From Paraburkholderia sp. BL25I1N1 (GTDB taxonomy: Bacteria > Pseudomonadota > Gammaproteobacteria > Burkholderiales > Burkholderiaceae): a stretch of DNA of 64,000 nucleotides. The notes under the pieces were generated by a model. The model saw nothing but the letters and a program-made list of their open reading frames with translations, was not told the origin of the DNA and did not search any database. Shown here piece by piece: positions 8,538-16,997 of this stretch (positions are counted from its first letter, which is position 1; each line of letters opens with the position of its first letter). The stretch lies in contig NZ_PVZB01000023.1 of the NCBI RefSeq assembly GCF_003002025.1, positions 62,001 to 126,000 of the forward strand. The letters run 5' to 3'. The position numbers and the translations under genes were made by a program.

Positions 8538-10151
8538 ATGGGAACAGGCACTCGCTTTGTCAGGATACTGGTGCGAGCGTTGCTATTAATCGCCGCATTG
8601 TCTTCACTCCTGCTTGCCGTCCGTGCGTACGATTCGCGCACGGGGCCTCCGCTCGAACTCTGGCACACCTATGTACCCGAAGAATTGAGCGCCGGGCAAA
8701 CCGATGGATCGGACTGGAACGCGTATCTCAGGCACGAAGACAGTCTTTTCGAGCAGGTGCGCCGGGAGGTCACGGACCGTTTGCCAGCATCGGCGCAGGT
8801 AATGTCGAATCGGTACTTTAAAAACAGTCCCATCTATCCGCCAGGTTTCGACCACGACTGGAACAGGTCATATGAGATGCTCCCGTCTGGGAAGCCCCTG
8901 GGCGCTGTCGTGCTGCTGCATGGTTTGACCGATTCTCCCTATAGTCTCCGGCATATTGCACGCATCTACGTCGCCCATGGATTTGTTGCAATCGGAATTC
9001 GCCTGCCCGGTCACGGAACGGTGCCCGCCGGGCTGACCGATGTCGACTGGGAGAGGTGGATGGCGGCAACGCGGCTTGCGATGCGTGAAGCCAGACGTCG
9101 AGTCGGGCCGAATTGCCCATTAGAGATGGTCGGATTCTCGAATGGTGGTGCGCTCGCGATGAAGTATGCACTGGACAGCCTCGAAGATAGTCGGCTGGGC
9201 CGGCCAGAACGGATCGTGCTGTTCTCACCGATGATTGGCATTACACGTTACGCGCGTTTTGCCGGTCTCGCGTCACTTCCGGCGCTATTGCCACCATTTG
9301 CAAAAGCTGCGTGGCTCGGGATCGTGCCTGAATTCAATCCATTCAAATACAACTCGTTTCCGGTCAATGGTGCAAGGCAATCGCACCGGCTGACAATGGC
9401 ATTGCAGGAGGAATTGGTTCGTCTTGCGAGAACAGGACAACTCGCGAAACTTCCGCCGGTATTAACCTTTCAATCCGTTATCGATTCCACGGTAAGCACA
9501 CGCGCGATCCTGACCGCGATGTACGCGAATTTTCCATCAAACGGAAGCGAACTGGTACTGTTCGACGTGAACAGACGGGCAAAGATGGGCCAGATCCTTA
9601 ATCCGGCATCACCACTGGCGCTATCACGCTTGGTACCGCGTTTTCCTGTGGCATACCGGCTCACGGTCATCGCCAATGCTCCGTCGGGCTCCGAGAACAT
9701 GAAGGAGCGCGTGGTCGAGCCGGGAAGCACTCAATGGCAAACACGTGAGCTTGACCTCGTCTACCCGCCGCAGGTGTTCTCACTGTCACATGTCGCCATT
9801 CCTTTTCCACCGGATGATCCGTTGTATGGAACCCGCCAGGACGAGGAATCAGGCACGAAGTATGGCGCAGCACTCGGCACTCTCGTTCCACGCGGGGAGC
9901 GCGGAGGGCTGATTGTCAGTCTGGATACGCTCTTTCGAATCGCATCTAATCCATTCTTTCCGTACGTTTTGACGCGACTCGACGCGACCATCGGCGAGCC
10001 CGTGCGGCGATCGGGCACGTCACGTCAGTCGTTCGATCGTTCGATGTCAACTCCGGCTGCGACGACTTCTGCAGATTTGCCCGGCATTCAAATGGACGGG
10101 ATGAGCGATGATGCGGTGACTGAGGAGGATCTGTCTGCAGCGACACCTTGA
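8538..10151 (+). CDS. Membrane-anchored alpha/beta hydrolase
   Basis: A 537-residue protein with an N-terminal hydrophobic segment (residues 8-28) that probably anchors it, leaving the rest periplasmic. Alpha/beta-hydrolase features are visible: LLHGLTDSPYSLR (oxyanion-hole HG near residue 128), GIRLPGHG near 153 and the nucleophile elbow G-F-S201-N-G-G. A catalytic Asp may lie in VIDSTVST and the His in LSHVAIPF. The GHGTVPAGL/nucleophile pattern resembles monoacylglycerol-lipase or carboxylesterase types, but the protein is much longer than those (about 270-320 residues), with an extended C-terminal tail. Substrate unknown. It ends directly where the PPK2 remnant begins. Confidence 0.75.
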   Translation: MGTGTRFVRILVRALLLIAALSSLLLAVRAYDSRTGPPLELWHTYVPEELSAGQTDGSDWNAYLRHEDSLFEQVRREVTDRLPASAQVMSNRYFKNSPIYPPGFDHDWNRSYEMLPSGKPLGAVVLLHGLTDSPYSLRHIARIYVAHGFVAIGIRLPGHGTVPAGLTDVDWERWMAATRLAMREARRRVGPNCPLEMVGFSNGGALAMKYALDSLEDSRLGRPERIVLFSPMIGITRYARFAGLASLPALLPPFAKAAWLGIVPEFNPFKYNSFPVNGARQSHRLTMALQEELVRLARTGQLAKLPPVLTFQSVIDSTVSTRAILTAMYANFPSNGSELVLFDVNRRAKMGQILNPASPLALSRLVPRFPVAYRLTVIANAPSGSENMKERVVEPGSTQWQTRELDLVYPPQVFSLSHVAIPFPPDDPLYGTRQDEESGTKYGAALGTLVPRGERGGLIVSLDTLFRIASNPFFPYVLTRLDATIGEPVRRSGTSRQSFDRSMSTPAATTSADLPGIQMDGMSDDAVTEEDLSAATP

Positions 10152-10155
10152 CGGT

Positions 10156-10386
10156 CGCGCACGCGACGAAATGTTCATGGCGACCGAGACGGAGTTTGCG
10201 CCCTGGTACGTCGTGAAGTCGGATGACAAGAAGCGCGCACGCCTCGATCTCATTAGCCACTTACTAAGCAAGATTCCCTATGAGGAGGTGGCCCGCGACA
10301 AGGTCACGTTGCCCAAACGACAGAAGCCCGGAGATTACCAAGAGCCCGACTATCCATTCAGGTTTATCCCGGAGGTTCGCAGGTAA
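10156..10386 (+). pseudogene. C-terminal remnant of polyphosphate kinase 2 (PPK2)
   Basis: The translation RARDEMFMATETEFAPWYVV, followed by SDDKKRARLDLISHLLS and ending YPFRFIPE, is the C-terminal end of the PPK2 family, which transfers phosphate between polyphosphate and nucleotides. The Walker A and B regions are absent: the homology begins 5 bases after the stop codon of the upstream hydrolase. A 71-codon frame from ATG 10171 is open but has no plausible ribosome-binding site and could not be an active kinase. It is therefore a truncated gene left after a deletion or recombination whose breakpoint lies near 10150. Confidence 0.8.
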
Positions 10387-10402
10387 CTTTCTGCTACCCG
10401 CC

Positions 10403-10420
10403 CCGCCGCGAACGCGGCGG
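10403..10420. terminator. GC-rich hairpin after the PPK2 remnant
   Basis: CCGCCGC and GCGGCGG flank a 4-base loop (GAAC), giving a perfect 7-bp stem 17 bases after the stop codon of the PPK2 remnant. No T-run follows, so it may be a weak or Rho-assisted terminator, possibly the ancestral terminator of the PPK2 gene. Confidence 0.35.
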
Positions 10421-10638
10421 TCGATGAAACGCGTGCAGTAGTTGTGAACCACGCCGACGCGACAGGCCGGCACAACTCGCAGGGTGTTCTGCCATTCGGC
10501 AGCGGCGGGGGAGACATGGTGGTCAGAACCCCGAAGCGGGTACATACTTGGCATGCGGCGCAGCATTGTCTTCCGTCGACGTGATCTCAACACTCGAACG
10601 GCTTTCCCGCACAGAGGAGAACGGACAAGGAGGTCGCC

Positions 10639-11595
10639 ATGACACCAATCCAGGGACTGTTCGCCGCGGCCTCCGCGGTTCTTCTTTTCCTTTACGGCCT
10701 TCAGGGCTTTAGTCGCGAACTGCAGGAGGTCGGGGGCACGGCGCTGCAGTCATGGCTCGAACGTGTGACTGCAAGCCGCTGGCTCGGGTTTCTGGTTGGT
10801 GCGTTCGCCACAGCGATTGTGCAGTCAAGCAGCGCGATCACAGCGCTTGCGGTCACTCTTGTGGACGCGTCCGTCATTTCCTTCCGCGCCAGTCTCGGGA
10901 TCCTGCTCGGCAGCAATGTCGGGACCACCGCAACCGCCTGGCTGGTCTCCTTCAAACTCACGGGTATCGGACCGATATTCATCGTACTTGGGGCCTTGAT
11001 TTCGATGTTGCCGATCCGCGCCAGGTACATCGGAAAAGCTGTTTTCTATTTTGGATTGATCTTCTTCGCGTTGGATCTGATATCCGCGGAACTGAGGCCT
11101 CTGCAAAATCGCCCGCAGTTCAAGGAATGGCTTGCACTTGCAGAGGCTCCTTGGGCAGGCGTGCTTGCCGGCTTGCTATTCACTGCGTTGGTCCAGTCAA
11201 GCAGCGTCACCACTGGTCTGGCAATTCTCCTCGTCCAGCAAGGGGTGCTACCGCCGCAAGCCGCGATACCGATTGTCATTGGCTCGAACGTCGGCTCGAC
11301 CTCAACCGCGTTGGTTGCAGGTCTCGGGATGAGTTCCATCGCAAGAGCCACGGCGATTACGAACTTTCTGTTCAATGCGACCGGAGTGCTGTGCTACTTT
11401 CCATTCCTGAGATCCTTTTCAAGAGCAATGGTGGATTTAACAACCAACCCGGGGATGGCGGTGGCATGGGCGCATCTGATATTCAATTTTACCGTCGCAA
11501 TCTGCTTTCTTCTGGCGCTGACGTGGGTTGAACCCTTGCTCAGAAAGTGGCTGGGTGCCGAGGCTCGAAGTGCAGGTTCAGAGCCGGCGTCCTGA
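10639..11595 (+). CDS. Na/Pi cotransporter family protein, short form without PhoU domain
   Basis: A 318-residue polytopic membrane protein of the NptA/PNaS family, expected to couple phosphate movement to Na+. The two inverted PNaS repeats are clear: Q62-S-S-S with GSNVGTTATA at 91-100, and Q186-S-S-S with GSNVGSTSTA at 215-224. Many bacterial relatives carry a C-terminal PhoU-like domain of about 200 residues; this protein stops right after the membrane part. ATG 10639 is preceded by AAGGAGG with good spacing. It lies next to a PPK2 relic and downstream of a fragment of a related transporter, suggesting the locus was once a phosphate or polyphosphate cluster. Confidence 0.88.
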   Translation: MTPIQGLFAAASAVLLFLYGLQGFSRELQEVGGTALQSWLERVTASRWLGFLVGAFATAIVQSSSAITALAVTLVDASVISFRASLGILLGSNVGTTATAWLVSFKLTGIGPIFIVLGALISMLPIRARYIGKAVFYFGLIFFALDLISAELRPLQNRPQFKEWLALAEAPWAGVLAGLLFTALVQSSSVTTGLAILLVQQGVLPPQAAIPIVIGSNVGSTSTALVAGLGMSSIARATAITNFLFNATGVLCYFPFLRSFSRAMVDLTTNPGMAVAWAHLIFNFTVAICFLLALTWVEPLLRKWLGAEARSAGSEPAS

Positions 11596-12192
11596 GTGGT
11601 CGCTATCACCGCCGCGTGAATTTTTGGCTCGGTGAGAGGAAGGCCATTGCTGACAGAGCGGTCGCGCGTCCATCCATACGCTTTGACTCCGTAAATAGGT
11701 GCGACCTTGCGCAAAGTGCGATTCCGGTTAGGACGATCAAGGCAATGCGTCAACTTGCGGACTGCTACCAACAAATGGTTTCAAATAAGCGGAGTTAGTC
11801 ATGCGTAGATATCGATGCACAGCATTCCTATCTATGTGACATAAGCTTTAGTTGTCGTTCGCAGTGGTTGTAGCAGCTTTTTAGAAATGTCCGGTTCTGG
11901 TTCATTAGAAATGTCCGGTTTCCTGTTTTGTACTGACTGTTGTGGCGCATGCTGCGGCATCACAGCCAGCCCGGAGCCAGACCATGAACGGACATGGATT
12001 CATCACGATCAGCATGAACCGCCGCTCGAGATGACTATGGTATCAACGGCCGGTGGCGAAAGTTGAACAGTCGTCCCGCCAGCGATCAACGAACGTTGGC
12101 ACTGACCGAATAGCAAGGACCCTGACGGTGCGAAGCGGCTATCAAGATGCCGGACGACAATCAAACTCCCATCAACTCAACGGGAGTCTGTC
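11596..12192. other. Gene-poor region with possible IS remnant
   Basis: No intact gene. The sequence includes the paired TTAGAAATGTCCGGTT copies listed separately. Shortly afterwards, near 11984, an ATG reads MNGHGFITISMN before the frame closes. That could be the degraded start of a transposase, but I cannot identify it. The rest shows no coding signal. Confidence 0.45.
11881..11920. repeat. Direct repeat resembling an insertion-sequence end
   Basis: The 16-base string TTAGAAATGTCCGGTT occurs at 11881-11896 and again at 11905-11920, a 24-base period. From memory, repeats of this type occur at the ends of some proteobacterial IS elements. No complete transposase gene follows. I read it as a possible solo IS end or relic. 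Confidence 0.35.
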
Positions 12193-12372
12193 ATGGGACA
12201 CAATCAAAGCCGCGAGCCTTGGAACAAGGATAAGTTGGTCGGTCAGAAGCCTCCGCTGAAGCCGAAATATGTCTGGGCGATCCGAATTCACCTCCAGAAT
12301 AGTCACGCTGTTCGTGATTTGGCGCTGTCCAATCTTGCGACCGACAGCAAAAGCTGCGAACCGACGGTATGA
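12193..12372 (+). pseudogene. N-terminal fragment of a tyrosine recombinase/integrase
   Basis: A 59-codon frame begins MGHNQSREPWNKDKLVGQKP and continues with PKYVWAIRIHLQ and VRDLALSNLATDSK. This matches the N-terminal arm of a family of short site-specific tyrosine recombinases common in Burkholderiales, as far as I recall. After SNLATDSK the homology stops and a TGA follows; the catalytic domain with the Arg-His-Arg-Tyr residues is missing. It is the clearest mobile-element relic in this gene-poor stretch. Confidence 0.6.
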
Positions 12373-12971
12373 AGAAACGTGGGCGTCTGTGAAACATAGA
12401 AGGTTCCGACGGTATCGACGGCGAGGCGGATGTCGTCGCGCCTGATTACGGGACTGCGCAACACTGAACTGACCAGCTCCGCGTCGACCGTCAGATCATC
12501 GAGAAACGGGTGACGACCTGGGTCTGTCGGAGAATTACGCTGCGGATAAGCGCTTCGAAGTCGATGGCGCCGACGCTGCGAGCAGGTTTCTGCATGCCCA
12601 ATCGACGTCGTCGGGGACGCCATTGCGCTTCACTCGTCTGCTGAGATTGCCGATCGCAGGGAGCCCCAGAAGTCGCGCTCGTCCACTTCGGCGCTCATGT
12701 CGACGTCATGGCGTCTCACGATGCATTTGAGTCGTTGATCTTTCACTGCTCTGAACGGCTCTTGTGGGTCCGGTGGGACCAACGCGGCGCAAAAACGGGA
12801 CGAATGCGAAGTGATGCCGGCGAGAGAATCGGTTTCGCGGCCGATATCTATGGGCGCAACGAACTGACGCTCCCGCTACGTCGCGCGTGAGGCTCTGCCC
12901 GGGACAGTGGCGTGCTTCATGTCGGACTGCTGGCCAGAGACGACGCATGATTGACGGCAGTAGCGCCCCAT
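12373..12971. other. Gene-poor region after the integrase relic
   Basis: No gene is convincing. A minus-strand 106-codon frame (12303-12623) contains a plausible-looking stretch, RRDDIRLAVDTVGTFYVSQT, but lacks a ribosome-binding site and a recognisable family. It overlaps the integrase fragment and may be a decayed gene. Confidence 0.4.
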
Positions 12972-13163
12972 TTAAAACCCGAGCCCAACGCCGACGCCTC
13001 CGAAACCACTCCCACCGAAACTGCCTGCCCCGATCCCGATGCCGAAACTGGGGCGCGGCGCATAATAGCCGGGCGGGTCACCGTAGCCGTAGTAGGGCGG
13101 CTGGGCGGCGACGCAACCCGCAATACCGAACGCTAAAGCCAGGATGCCAAGTAGCTTGATCAT
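12972..13163 (-). CDS. Small glycine-rich lipoprotein
   Basis: A 63-residue protein with a signal peptide (MIKLLGILALAFGIAGC) whose lipobox ends at Cys17, followed by a Tyr/Pro-rich segment (PPYYGYGDPPGYYAP) and a C-terminal tail made almost only of Gly, Phe, Val, Ile and Ser. GGGAG lies about 7 bases upstream of the ATG. Tiny Gly/Tyr-rich lipoproteins like this are frequent in Burkholderia and related genera; the function is unknown. The longer frame starting at 13262 has no lipoprotein-like N-terminus and is not used. Confidence 0.7.
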   Translation of the reverse strand: MIKLLGILALAFGIAGCVAAQPPYYGYGDPPGYYAPRPSFGIGIGAGSFGGSGFGGVGVGLGF

Positions 13164-13778
13164 GACGCGCTCCCTTCCATCAACAGGACAGGGACATCGC
13201 GAGCAAGATTCGGTCCCTCGCTCGCCGTCCCCGAGGCAGCGACATTCCGCGCATGCTTCCATGCATGCGTCGGCCTAATAGCCGTCCGATCAAACGTCCA
13301 AGTGCGATTCTTTGCATCGCGCCATCGAGCCAACTCGTTTCGACAATGATCGCAGCGCCGACCGAAAGATTGAGATGGGGCGTCCCTGCGATGTCCGCCG
13401 TCCCGCTCAGTGCGGCCAAGAACGGCCGTTTGGCCCAAGCTTTCGCGCGGACGCTCGAATGTCGGCTCTGCCCTGGACAACGGACCTTCTTACGCCGATC
13501 ATGTCGGTCGGATCGTCGGCCTTCTGGATAGGTTTGCACAACGCCACAACGCCGCCTTGCGCTCGGGGAACGATGAACTCAAACGCAAGCTCGAAGCTCT
13601 TGCCACAACGGGGAGGCTTCTCCGGTGAACGTCGTGCGGACCCTACGAGTCACGATTATGGAAAACTTCATTGGTATGTTTTCGATGTTGCTTGTCGGCC
13701 GGCGCCCAAGCCCAGCTTCCGCACCGGGCCGGGAAGCCAAGGAAGCAGTAGCGCACTCGCCGAGCGAGGCCTCGCCGC
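13164..13778. other. Region without a convincing gene
   Basis: About 600 bases between the small lipoprotein and the SnoaL-like gene. Overlapping frames of 70-270 codons exist on both strands, but none shows a domain, signal peptide or good ribosome-binding site. The longest plus-strand frame (13312-14118) runs antisense through the SnoaL-like gene. Confidence 0.45.
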
Positions 13779-14177
13779 TCAAGCTGCGGTTGGTCGAGGC
13801 GTCGTGGGATTCACGCTCCACGAGTGCGCTTTGATGCGCAACGTGGAGCCTTCCTGCTGGGCAATGAGTAGGAAGTTTCCGCCGATGTCCATGGTCCGCT
13901 CATCCGGCACATTGATATTCCCAGTCCAGGTTCCGGATTCCCAAGCCACATTTCCATCAGATCTGCAAAGCCCTTGCTGGATTTCCAAATGGTTCCAGAC
14001 GGTCGTTGCCACTTCGGCCCATTCTTCGATCCCCTTTCGGCCGGTCACGATTTCCTGGCCCGCCGGGACGAGAATGGCGTCTTCGGCAAACAGAGCCACC
14101 CAACCGATCGTATCGTGAGAATTGACTGTATCGACGAACCTACCGTTCAACGCGGCAAAAGCCTGTGAGATGTCCAT
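13779..14177 (-). CDS. SnoaL/NTF2-like (DUF4440-type) protein
   Basis: A 132-residue protein with the sequence pattern of a small NTF2-like cone fold: an N-terminal helix (FAALNGRFVDTVNSHD), WVALFAEDAILVPAG, then TGRKGIEEWAEV and WESGTW with FLLIAQQEGSTLRI at the end. Members of this superfamily are either enzymes (isomerases, cyclases) or ligand-binding proteins, and the particular role cannot be deduced. ATG 14177 has GGAGG upstream; the 30 extra residues from 14267 are excluded. No signal peptide. No operon partner. Confidence 0.75.
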   Translation of the reverse strand: MDISQAFAALNGRFVDTVNSHDTIGWVALFAEDAILVPAGQEIVTGRKGIEEWAEVATTVWNHLEIQQGLCRSDGNVAWESGTWTGNINVPDERTMDIGGNFLLIAQQEGSTLRIKAHSWSVNPTTPRPTAA

Positions 14178-14793
14178 GGTGCTGCCTCCATGAGGCGTGA
14201 AGTTGGTGAGACTAAACCCACCGGAATGAGATGTTCGGTTCTTCGCGTTACGCCAAGCGTTAATCACAACCAGACCGTCGCGCTACGCGCGTGGCGAACC
14301 CTAAAAACATCCAAAGGGGCGTGCCCTGCCCAAGCTTAGTGCCACCAGGGCTGGCTGTCGAGTGGCGCGATTGATCGGACTAAAGGAACAGAACTTCTTC
14401 GACATCTCCTGTCATCCATTGCGTGGGTGACGATGGAATTGTCGCGTCGCCCGTACCGCAGAAATCGTCAGTGGGGAGGAAACCGTAAGCAGGGTTTGCC
14501 GATGGCGTCGCCGATTACTTGACGTTCGCCGTGACGACATGGATGGCCGAAGAAACCCCTTGACGCAAACTCGGCTTGCCAAACTACGTTATGGTCGGAA
14601 ACGCGGCTTTCCCGCGCTTCCGACCATGCAAGACTGGCTCTTTGCGACCAACACCACTTGACGGACTAACTCAGGGCATGAAGCCGCCATTCAGGTTCTC
14701 CTCGGGGACTTAGCTTCAGTTCGATACGGCTATCGCGACTTGAAAATCGGGCTGGGGCCGTCTAGCGTAGTTCGAAGTAGAGAGGAGCCACAG
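14178..14793. other. Intergenic region without a recognised gene
   Basis: Roughly 600 bases with no open frame of substance on either strand and no repeat or RNA gene that I can identify. It lies between the divergent SnoaL-like gene and the GST fragment, so both promoters are expected here. Confidence 0.45.
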
Positions 14794-14985
14794 ATGATCG
14801 TATACAAAGTCGGCTATGGAGGCAGCGCAGACTCGCCCGATATCAGTCCGTTCGTCGTCAAGCTCGAAACGTGGTTGCGCATGTCGGACCTGCCGTACGA
14901 GACGCGCATCGGCAACCTGGCAAAGATGCCGAAGCACAAACTGCCCGTGGCGTTGATCGATGGAAAACTCGTTCACGAGCTTTAA
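14794..14985 (+). pseudogene. Truncated glutathione S-transferase, N-terminal domain only
   Basis: A 63-codon frame, well started (GAGAGGAG about 5 bases upstream of the ATG), encodes the thioredoxin-like N-terminal domain of a Fax/metaxin-type GST: SPFVVKLETWLRMSDLPYET, then GNLAKMPKHKLPVALIDGKL. The frame stops at the point where the domain normally continues, and the alpha-helical C-terminal domain is absent. I did not find a clear continuation in another frame. It is probably a pseudogene; a functional mini-protein is unlikely. Confidence 0.6.
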
Positions 14986-15170
14986 CTCAGCGGCAGCTCA
15001 TCGACCTTTGGCTGCTTTGAGGAACGAGGTCTCTTGCCGCTACCCGACACACGACCGCGAATTCTGTTGCGTCTTCAGACCCAGACGCTCAACTGCGCGT
15101 CAGGGTTTGAGTTCACAAAACATGAAACCGCGGCATCGCGTGCATCTGACGATACACACACCACACTGCA

Positions 15171-16373
15171 TCAGAAGCGGTGCACTACACCCGCACCGAC
15201 CGCAATCTGGCTGCGCGACGACGCCGGCGTGCTACTGAATCCATCGCCCAGCGATGGTTTCGCGATTATCACCTTGCCGTTACTCCACAAGGTGTCACCA
15301 TTCGCGCGCTGATAGGACTGGACCGCATAGACGCCGGTACGCTTCGACAGAGCGTAGTACTGCGACAACGTGAACTGTTGATACTGCGCGGCGCTCGTGA
15401 TCCCGTTCGCTTTGGTAGCGCGCGTGTAGCTGTAGCCGGCAGCGAAATCCCACGCGCTGGCGGGCTTGAAATGCAGCACCGCGCCCGCCGTGTTGAAAAT
15501 CGCAGTATCGCGAAACGTCGAGCCGATGCCGGGGATGTACTGGACGTTCGAGTACGACGCCGACACGTCCCAGGCGGCCGAGAAGCGATAGCCACCCGTC
15601 ACCGCGACGCGCTGCTGCGCCTGCGCGGTCTGGTAGCCGTAGTTGATCGCCGAGACGGCCGTTTGCGCGCCACCGTTTGAAGTCGTCGACGACGCGCCCC
15701 AAGCGCCACCGCCCGGCGTCGAGTTGTTCACCCGCTGAGCCGCAGCACCGATCCCGAATGGGCCGTTTTGGTATTGCAGCCCTGCGCTCCAGGTCGAGCC
15801 CGCGTCAACGCTGCCCGGCACGCCGCCGAACGCGTATGACGCGCTGAACGTGAAGCCGCCCAGTGTCGGCGACTGGTAGACGAGCGAGTTATTGGCGCGA
15901 TATATGTTGTCAAGCGAATCGATATCGCCCGGGTGCGCACCGAAATACCCGGTCAGCCAAGTGGTCGGGCTCCAAGGCGCCAGCATGTTGTAGTAGGCCG
16001 TGTACTGGCGTCCAGCAGTCAGTGTGCCGTAGCGGTCGCTGGTCACACCAACCCACGATTGCCGAGTGAACATTCCCCCCGTGAACTGCGAAGTGCCATT
16101 CGTGCTGTTGAACCCCGATTCCAGCGTAAAGATAGCCTTGGTACCGTTCCCGAGATCCTCGCTGCCTTTAAGGCCGAACCGGCTGCCAGCCCACACACCC
16201 GCGGTCATCTTGACGAGAGAATGGCCGCCCGAAGTTGAACCCAACGAAGTCGCGCTGTTCTGCCATGCGAGGCCGTTGTCGGCAACACCGTACAACGTCA
16301 CGCTGCTTTGTGCATGGGCGCCCACGCAGACACCGCCCAGCATGCACGAGGCGACGATGGTCTTCTTCATCAT
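15171..16373 (-). CDS. Gram-negative porin (Burkholderia OmpC-like, Porin_4 family)
   Basis: A 400-residue outer-membrane porin. It has a signal peptide (MKKTIVASCMLGGVCVGAHA), then the family start QSSVTLYGVADNGL, SRFGLKGSEDLGNGTKAIFTLE in the first strands, the constriction-loop region around GYFGAHPGDIDSLDN, and the terminal Phe of GAGVVHRF needed for assembly. The length is normal for trimeric 16-stranded porins of Burkholderiales. It lies downstream of the ABC importer/LOG gene cluster on the same strand, 57 bases after the LOG gene, and may be its outer-membrane entry port. The link is contextual. Confidence 0.9.
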   Translation of the reverse strand: MMKKTIVASCMLGGVCVGAHAQSSVTLYGVADNGLAWQNSATSLGSTSGGHSLVKMTAGVWAGSRFGLKGSEDLGNGTKAIFTLESGFNSTNGTSQFTGGMFTRQSWVGVTSDRYGTLTAGRQYTAYYNMLAPWSPTTWLTGYFGAHPGDIDSLDNIYRANNSLVYQSPTLGGFTFSASYAFGGVPGSVDAGSTWSAGLQYQNGPFGIGAAAQRVNNSTPGGGAWGASSTTSNGGAQTAVSAINYGYQTAQAQQRVAVTGGYRFSAAWDVSASYSNVQYIPGIGSTFRDTAIFNTAGAVLHFKPASAWDFAAGYSYTRATKANGITSAAQYQQFTLSQYYALSKRTGVYAVQSYQRANGDTLWSNGKVIIAKPSLGDGFSSTPASSRSQIAVGAGVVHRF

Positions 16374-16430
16374 TAGTAATCCTATTTTGTGTTGAAAAAA
16401 CGAAAAATGTCACGGCTTCGCCTTCCCCGT

Positions 16431-16997
16431 TCAGGCGAGCATGGTCAGCCAGCGCGCCGCGCGGACGAGCAGCTCGTCTGCCGAATCGAACGTCTCGACG
16501 CCCGCCACCTGCGGCGCGTCGCATACCGCGAATACCGGTTTGCCCCATTGCAACCCGAGCGCGATCTCGGACAGTGTGCCTAGCCCGCCGCCCACCGCCA
16601 CGAGGCACAGCGATGAACGCGCGATCAACGCATTGCGTGTTATGCCGAGCCCGGTCGGCAGTGCGACGCTCAGGTACGGGTTTGCGCCTTCAGCGTCGTC
16701 CTCGGGCAGTAGGCCGATCGCGATGCCGTCAGCGCGGAAAGCTCCGCGAGCGGCCGCTTCCATTACGCCACCCTTACCGCCGCCGACGATCGCGATGCCC
16801 GCTTTTGCGAGCGCGTGCGCGATCGATTCAGCTGTCCGCAGTTGTTCCTCAGTGGCCGCTCTCGGGCCGATCACGCCAACCGGCATCAGGTGCCGATTCG
16901 CGCAGCGCTGACGCTCCGCGAGATCGGCGAGTGCAACAGCGACGAGCCGCTCATGTTCAGTGTTGCCTTGGTCTGACAATCCATTCCCCCATTGCAA
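16431..16997 (-). CDS. LOG-family (TIGR00725-like) nucleotide-binding Rossmann protein
   Basis: A 188-residue protein of the LOG/lysine-decarboxylase-like superfamily, with GGGKGGVMEAAARGA near residue 71 and GGGLGTLSEIALG near 135, the nucleotide-binding signatures. True LOG enzymes hydrolyse nucleoside monophosphates to base and ribose 5-phosphate and carry PGGxGTxxE. Here the motif is V-G-G-G-L-G-T-L-S-E, as in the less well characterised TIGR00725 branch. The ATG at 16997 overlaps the upstream permease by 41 bases; a TTG at 16979 with a G-rich segment upstream is an alternative start. Tight coupling to the ABC importer genes suggests a role connected with the imported compound. Confidence 0.75.
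   Translation of the reverse strand: MQWGNGLSDQGNTEHERLVAVALADLAERQRCANRHLMPVGVIGPRAATEEQLRTAESIAHALAKAGIAIVGGGKGGVMEAAARGAFRADGIAIGLLPEDDAEGANPYLSVALPTGLGITRNALIARSSLCLVAVGGGLGTLSEIALGLQWGKPVFAVCDAPQVAGVETFDSADELLVRAARWLTMLA

Noticed and set aside
13312..14118. A 268-codon plus-strand frame between the small lipoprotein and the SnoaL-like gene
   Set aside because: Its second half is antisense to the SnoaL-like gene and the first half has no domain, signal peptide or ribosome-binding site.
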